A stretch of DNA of 64,000 nt from Leucocoprinus leucothites (lineage: Eukaryota > Basidiomycota > Agaricomycetes > Agaricales > Agaricaceae): contig JAACJO010000001.1 in NCBI GenBank assembly GCA_013368445.1, positions 3,534,001-3,598,000 of the forward strand, read 5' to 3'. Positions 58,795 through 64,000 of the stretch are shown in pieces. Both the position numbers and the translations under genes were made by a program. The notes beneath the pieces are model-generated. The model was not told the origin of the DNA, ran no database searches, and saw only the letters and a list, made by a program, of their open reading frames with translations. How positions within the stretch are numbered: position 1 is the stretch's first letter; each line of letters starts with the position of its first letter.

Positions 58795-61700
58795 ATGCCC
58801 CATTCTGCTGAAGGAACTGCGTTTTTGACGCGCTTGAACGCGTTGTCTGACAGCCCCGGTCTCAAGCTCGACAATGTTTTACAGCCTTCGCTTGATGACG
58901 AGCAAGAATTGCGCAAGCTATTTGCCCAAGATAAGACCAACGCGCGCCTAAGTAGTCCCTACGTCGGTCTCATCGATGTATTTGGGCCCGACACAGACAC
59001 ACTTCGCAAGACTCGTGCCAGAGTTGTCGACTACGAGAGCGAGGAGAGCCTTTCTGGTCAGCATATCATGCCCTTGAAGGAGACAGAGAGGAGGAAGGAC
59101 GGTGAATTGTCCATGGTCGTCAATCTGGACGAGTTCAGGAAGAATTGGTCCATCTTCACCGAGGGCAGTCTTTCGCAGCTCTTCGATTGGAACAACGTCA
59201 TTGCGGCTGGTGGCTCGGTTCTTTCTTCCTTGCTGCCGCTGACAGCGGAGAACAAGAAGAGCAAAAGGGCTATCCGAAAGTATTATCACTCTGCTGCCTT
59301 TCCTTCTTCGGACATTGATTTGTTTTTGTGGGGACTGACGCCCGAGCAAGTGAGTTGAATTTGGCGTTGTCCCCGTCCAGTACTAATCGTAGTCTTAGGC
59401 CGAGAAAAAGATCATCACAATCTACGAGGCTGTCCGGGACTCTGTTCCTTGGGACGTTACTTGTATCCGCACCAAGCATACCATTTCTATTCATTGTAAA
59501 TTTTTCTTACTGTCAGCTTGTTGAAGCACCTTTGACAATGACGCATCCAGCGCAATACCCGTATCGCTCTGTTCAAATTGTTTTACGACTCTACCAGTCC
59601 CCCGCCGAAGTTCTGGCTGGCTTTGACGTCGATGCTCCATGCTGCGCTTATGATGGTTCGTGCACTGTTAATGTTTACTCCATCTCTGGCTTACTCTTTC
59701 AACTCTAGGTGAGCATGTTTGGGCCAATCCTCGTGCCCTCATGGCTATGATCCGTCAATGTAACACCGTTGATGTTACGAGACGCTCGCCATCTTACGAA
59801 GTTCGTCTCGCGAAATACGCCAAGCGTGGATTTGAGGTTTATGTCCCAAGCCTCAGGCGCCAAGGCATCGACCCCACAGTATGTACACCTCCAGGGCCTT
59901 AGCAGTTTCTCAGCGCCTCATCATCATCAAACTTTTGCAGATCTATGAGAGATCCATTATCAAGATTGAAGGTCTTGCACGTCTCCTCGTACTCGAGAAA
60001 ATCAGTGATGCAGATGCTCGATACAATTTCCTCGAGTCTCGACGTAACTTGCGTGGCCGTCCGTATGCTCTTCGTCCTCCTGCGTCCAGGAAGAAGCGCA
60101 AGTACAAGGGAGACCTCAAGACTGAGATTGGAGGTTTAGAGATGAACGACTACGATGTTGCATCATTGCATATACCGTATGGGCCTGGCTGGGACGCTAA
60201 GCGCATTGATAAGCTGGTCTATCAGACGGTATGTGCTTTCTGTCCCATTGAGAGCCGAAACTAATTATGATTGACATTTAGGACCTTGGAATGAATTCTA
60301 CTTTCAATCCGAAGAATAAGGGTCGTCGTCTTCATCGTCACCCAGCATTCTTTGGTACAATCGAAGAATGTATAGAAGACTGCTGCGAAGTGAGTCTCCC
60401 ATATCTCCAATTGAGAAAAATCTTCCCTGACCACCGACCCTAGCACTGCCCCGAGCCCATCGACGAAGACGAGCGTAAACTTCAAGCTGAAGACGACGAG
60501 AAATACATTCGAGGCCGTATCGCCTTCATCGAAGAAAATCCAGGCCGCCAATCCCTCTCTGGCAGCTTCAACCCCATCGATGAAGGTGAATGGTCCGAAC
60601 AGGTTTACATCCGACCCCTCCAAAAGCTCTTCAACGCCATCTCCACCCGTAATCTCCCTCTCGTCCGTTCCCTTCTGGAAGAAAACAAAACCACCAACGC
60701 TATCGACTTGGCAAACCGCGACCATGTTGGTCGTACGGCTTTGCATCTCGCAATTCTAGTCAAAGATCAGGAGATTGCTAAAGCACTTGTGGATGAGGGG
60801 TGTAGGATGATCGCGAGGATTGTGGATGGACGTACTGCGTTGCATATGGCGGCGCAGTATGGGTTGGACTCACTCATCGAGAAGATGTTTGAGAAGAGTA
60901 GGGAGAATAAGGAGGAGGCGGAGGGGAAGGCCAAGGAGGCTGGGAAGGGGGAGAAAGACACGGATGAAGATGAGGAGATGAAGGATGGGACGACGCCTCC
61001 GCCTGATACGACGACGGAGCCGGAGCGCCCTTCGTCCGAGGATGATTGGAGTTCAGATGAGAATGATGGCAAGGCTGCTGACGATTCGATGGAAGTAGAT
61101 GATGAAGGAGTCGATGCGCAGGGTGAAAGTGACGAGGGTGAGAGTGTTGAGGATGAGAGTGACGAGGATGAGTATGATGATTGTGGAGATGAAGATGAAG
61201 ACGGTGCTAGGAAGAAGAAGAAGAAGAAGGAAGAGTCTGAAGAGTCACGTCCTATCGTAGAAGAGGACAATGAAGATGACCCTGACATACTCGACGTCAA
61301 CGCTGGTGACTGGGACCAAGGTTTTACGCCCCTGTGCTACGCCGTCCTCTACTCCACCCGATCAACAGTTGACATCCTCCTCCGTAACGGAGCAGATCCC
61401 AATCAAGCCGCTGTCCCTTGCGGTAACTCCTGGGATTACACTTCAAACCTCCTCCCACTCTTCCTCACCCTCGTCCGCCGCGACACCGATGCAGACATCG
61501 CCGTCCTCATTGCAGAGCGTCTCATCGAAGCAGGTGCAACAGCATCGACAGCTGATGACTCTTTGATGACTGTATTACATCATACTGTTGCTGCGCGAAA
61601 GCCCAGGATTCTGGATATGATGTTGAGGAAGGATCCTGGAGCAAAGAAAGCATTAGATTTCCCGTGGGTTACTTTTGGATCGTCAACGTTCCCGGTCTCG

Positions 61701-64000
61701 ACTGCTATTGCTGGAGGCGCATATGCTTTGCTGTTGATACTGTTGGCTCATGGTGCCAAGATCAATCCAACTGGAGCTGATGTTGCGAGAGCTAAAGCGA
61801 TGAGGTTTGTTTGTTGTATTTCTGCTCCTGAGTTATTATTTACTGATAATGCCTACAGCAGTAACACCGAGTCACGCATTTGGGGATATGGAGATGTCCA
61901 AGACTATTCCAAGCAGGCTTATATGCCTGTGGAGACTGCACTGGCTCAGGGAGACTATATCGTGGACGTTCTCCTTGAGAATGGGGCAGAGGTGAATCGT
62001 GGAGTTTACAACGCCTATGCACGATACGCTCAAGATGACAAGAAGAAGACAATCTTTGATTGGGTTGTGAAAGCTGTGGAAACCGAGCTGCCAAAGCAGA
62101 TCAAGGAGATCAAGAAGGAGCTCGACGACTTTGACGAGAAGATGAAGACGCGGACATATTCACCTCCGACAGAAGGTCTCAAGAGCTGGAAAGAGTACTT
62201 GGATGATTTCCACACTCAGTACACGACCACCTCCAATAAGACTGGGTTGGACAACCTCGTCCATCAGAGGAAGATGAAACAGGAGGAGCTCGCTCAACGC
62301 GAGAAGACTCGTGAATTCTTCCAGCACGTCCATACATCTCTCGAGTCCCTCGGCGCGAAGACTTGGAAACAGCTCCATCCCCCCTCTGACGACGACAGTG
62401 ACGGCCCAATGAGAGCTCACCTCGGAGGATACCGTTCTCCGAGTGAATCACCCAAAGATCAGCCGAAGCCGAGGTATATGCTCCTTTCGCGGTACTATAG
62501 GAGGGATTGGGTGCCTCATGAGCAGTCCGAGCGCTATGATGAGTTGTTTGAGGCGGCTTATAAGGGTGATGATGCGAAGATTGAGAAACTCTGTGTACCG
62601 GACTTGGAGGAGGACGCGGATGCGAATGCTATACCGGTGCAGATTTCTGCAGAAGCTATTATTCATGGAGGACTGGATGGTGGTCGAGAGCTGAGGACTG
62701 GTGAGTGTTATGCATTTTCTCGTGGGTAGATGCTAATACCGTCATCGAAATGGGCAGGTTTGACACCATTACACGCTGCGATCGCCGGAAAGAGGTGGAA
62801 CACTGCCAAGCTCATCATGGGTATTGCTGCAGCTCAGTATAAGATTGAAGATGACAACGATGAGGATGAGATGCAGGCCAAGTTGTTTGAGCTTGGTATG
62901 TTTCTCTGATGTATAGCTGTGATGAAGTCGCTCATAACTTTGGACTTTCAGTTGACGAGGAAGACGATGACACGGATGATAATGACAGCGTTTATTCAGA
63001 TGTTACCATCGACGCTAAAAAGCGCCAGACCAAATTTGTCGATATCGCCAAGAAAATTTCGCTTCGCACCGAAGTACACCCCTCGAAACTGCTCATGACA
63101 ACGCCTAGTTGGGTTCTAAACGGAAATGTGTTGCACATGGTCTTGATACAGAAGACTATCAGGGAGAATAACTTTGAAGCCTTCGTCCACCTCTTCAATA
63201 TCCAAGAGTCACTGGACCCTAAGCAAGTCACCCAAACTGATGCACTCCTCAACACCATTCTCGAAGCTGACAACCCGAAATTCCTTGATGAGCTGATCCG
63301 TCGTGCCGGCGTCGGTCTCGATATTGACACCATCCATCAGATTCCTGGTGAAGAGCACCCCACCCCTCTCAACGATCAAAATCGGCTCTACCTCGGACTC
63401 AACATTCATGGAAAGAAGCGTGCTGATCTCGCTCGTAAAGGCGATCCAAACGCAAATCAGTCTGAACAACGGACTCCGCCGCTACTCTGGCAAGCTATTG
63501 CTGAGGGAGCCAAATCCGTCATCGAGTATCTTGCTTCTGAGAAGCCACTTTCTGCATACAAGCATTTTGCGGCGAATGGGGAAGGGAACAAAGCGGAGTG
63601 GCTGAGGCATTCGAAGAGTCTTGAGACGTCACTGAGCGATTGGTTGGGTTGGCATGTTAGTGAGATCGGAGAGAATCCGTTGTCTGTTGCGGTGTTCAGT
63701 AATCAGAAGGAGTTGTTGCCGTTGTTGTTCTCGAAGAATGCGAAGTTGATGGGGTCGGTTTTGCATGGAAAGTGAGTGTCATTCGTTGGATGTTCTTCGT
63801 CTCAGGGGAGCGTACGTGACTCATGCTGTTGGTTCAGGATCAAGTTTTCGGGCTTCAACCTGTTGCTTATTGCCGCGAACAAGGGCTGCGACAAGGAAGT
63901 CTTTGAATTCCTACTCAAGAAGGGTGTATCTCCTCTAGAGGTAGACTCCCTGGATCGGTATGACTTTACCTGGTTTCTGTTAAAGCAGGTTCCTAATCTC
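58795..64000 (+). CDS. Ankyrin-repeat protein with nucleotidyltransferase-like N-terminal domain, 3' end beyond window
   Basis: The ATG at 58795 (MPHSAEGTAFLTRL) opens exon 1, to 59349; exon 2 starts at 59399. Residues about 137-180 read AAGGSVLSSLLPL (GGS at 139-141), then FPSSDIDLFLWGL (Asp 173 and 175), followed by YPYRSVQIVLRLY. This order (GGS, DxD, then a beta strand) suggests a polymerase-beta-type nucleotidyltransferase fold, though the GG-to-DxD gap is longer than usual. Ankyrin repeats follow: GRTALHLAILVKDQEIAKAL, GRTALHMAAQYGLDSLI, GFTPLCYAVLYSTRSTVDIL, LTPLHAAIAGKRWNTAKLIM. A very acidic and lysine-rich segment (60880-61280) splits the second and third repeats and may be a nuclear or chromatin-binding tail. 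More repeats continue past 63840. The gene is truncated only by the window edge; function unknown. Confidence 0.8.

Noticed and set aside
58311..58940. Minus-strand frame of 209 codons
   Set aside because: Overlaps the start of the ankyrin gene on the other strand, has no domain, and looks like a shadow frame.
1..64000. CRISPR arrays, rRNA operons or bacterial-type operons
   Set aside because: No regularly spaced direct repeats or rRNA sequence; gene structure is eukaryotic with spliceosomal introns.

Overview
The window reads as nuclear DNA of an Agaricomycete (mushroom-forming basidiomycete). Genes are split by many introns of about 50 to 70 nt with GT..AG ends. They include laccase-type multicopper oxidases, CFEM small secreted proteins, a basidiomycete-type multi-pass membrane protein family, and a phosphatidylserine-decarboxylase-like enzyme close to the fungal tryptophan decarboxylases. 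I cannot name the species.

Layout. 1-11.5 kb is an accessory zone: two full copies (4217-5468 and 9102-10360) and one 5' fragment (1329-1540) of a multi-TM family, a stray 488 bp copy of the 5' part of the neighbouring inositol 5-phosphatase gene (3081-3568), and two copies of a short hairpin-forming repeat. 11.5-25.6 kb is mostly conserved single genes: inositol polyphosphate 5-phosphatase with a propeller region (11501-15435), an Mch1/nodulin-like MFS carrier (16023-18486), 2-isopropylmalate synthase on the minus strand (19540-21847) and a DHA1-type MFS exporter (23402-25634). 25.6-29.7 kb holds no gene I can support. 29.7-46.9 kb holds a laccase-like gene that has lost copper ligands (29764-32494), a 1763-residue SH3 plus Ras-association scaffold (35289-40828), two CFEM genes (41604-41939 and 46523-46992) around an intact laccase (43476-45735), and a non-autonomous TA-flanked DNA transposon (42235-43114). 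47-58 kb holds an unidentified minus-strand gene, the secreted decarboxylase-like gene (minus, 48776-50080), a 3.5 kb gap with the third hairpin repeat and a 59 bp palindrome, a MATE transporter (53573-55481) and the third multi-TM paralogue (minus, 56165-57422). From 58795 to the right edge runs a long ankyrin-repeat protein with a nucleotidyltransferase-like N-terminal domain, cut by the window end.

Best leads. (1) The laccase-like gene at 29764 has DFDG in place of the copper-binding HWHG and HSQ in place of HSH, and has lost both partners of one disulfide, while its reading frame and other copper motifs are intact; it looks like a maintained pseudo-laccase. (2) Three dispersed copies of a 95-115 bp element share complementary ends and an internal hairpin, with compensatory base changes between copies. 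(3) A promoter block is shared by the intact laccase and the second CFEM gene. (4) The MFS gene needs a 10-nt microexon. Everything here was read by eye; no alignment or database search was run.
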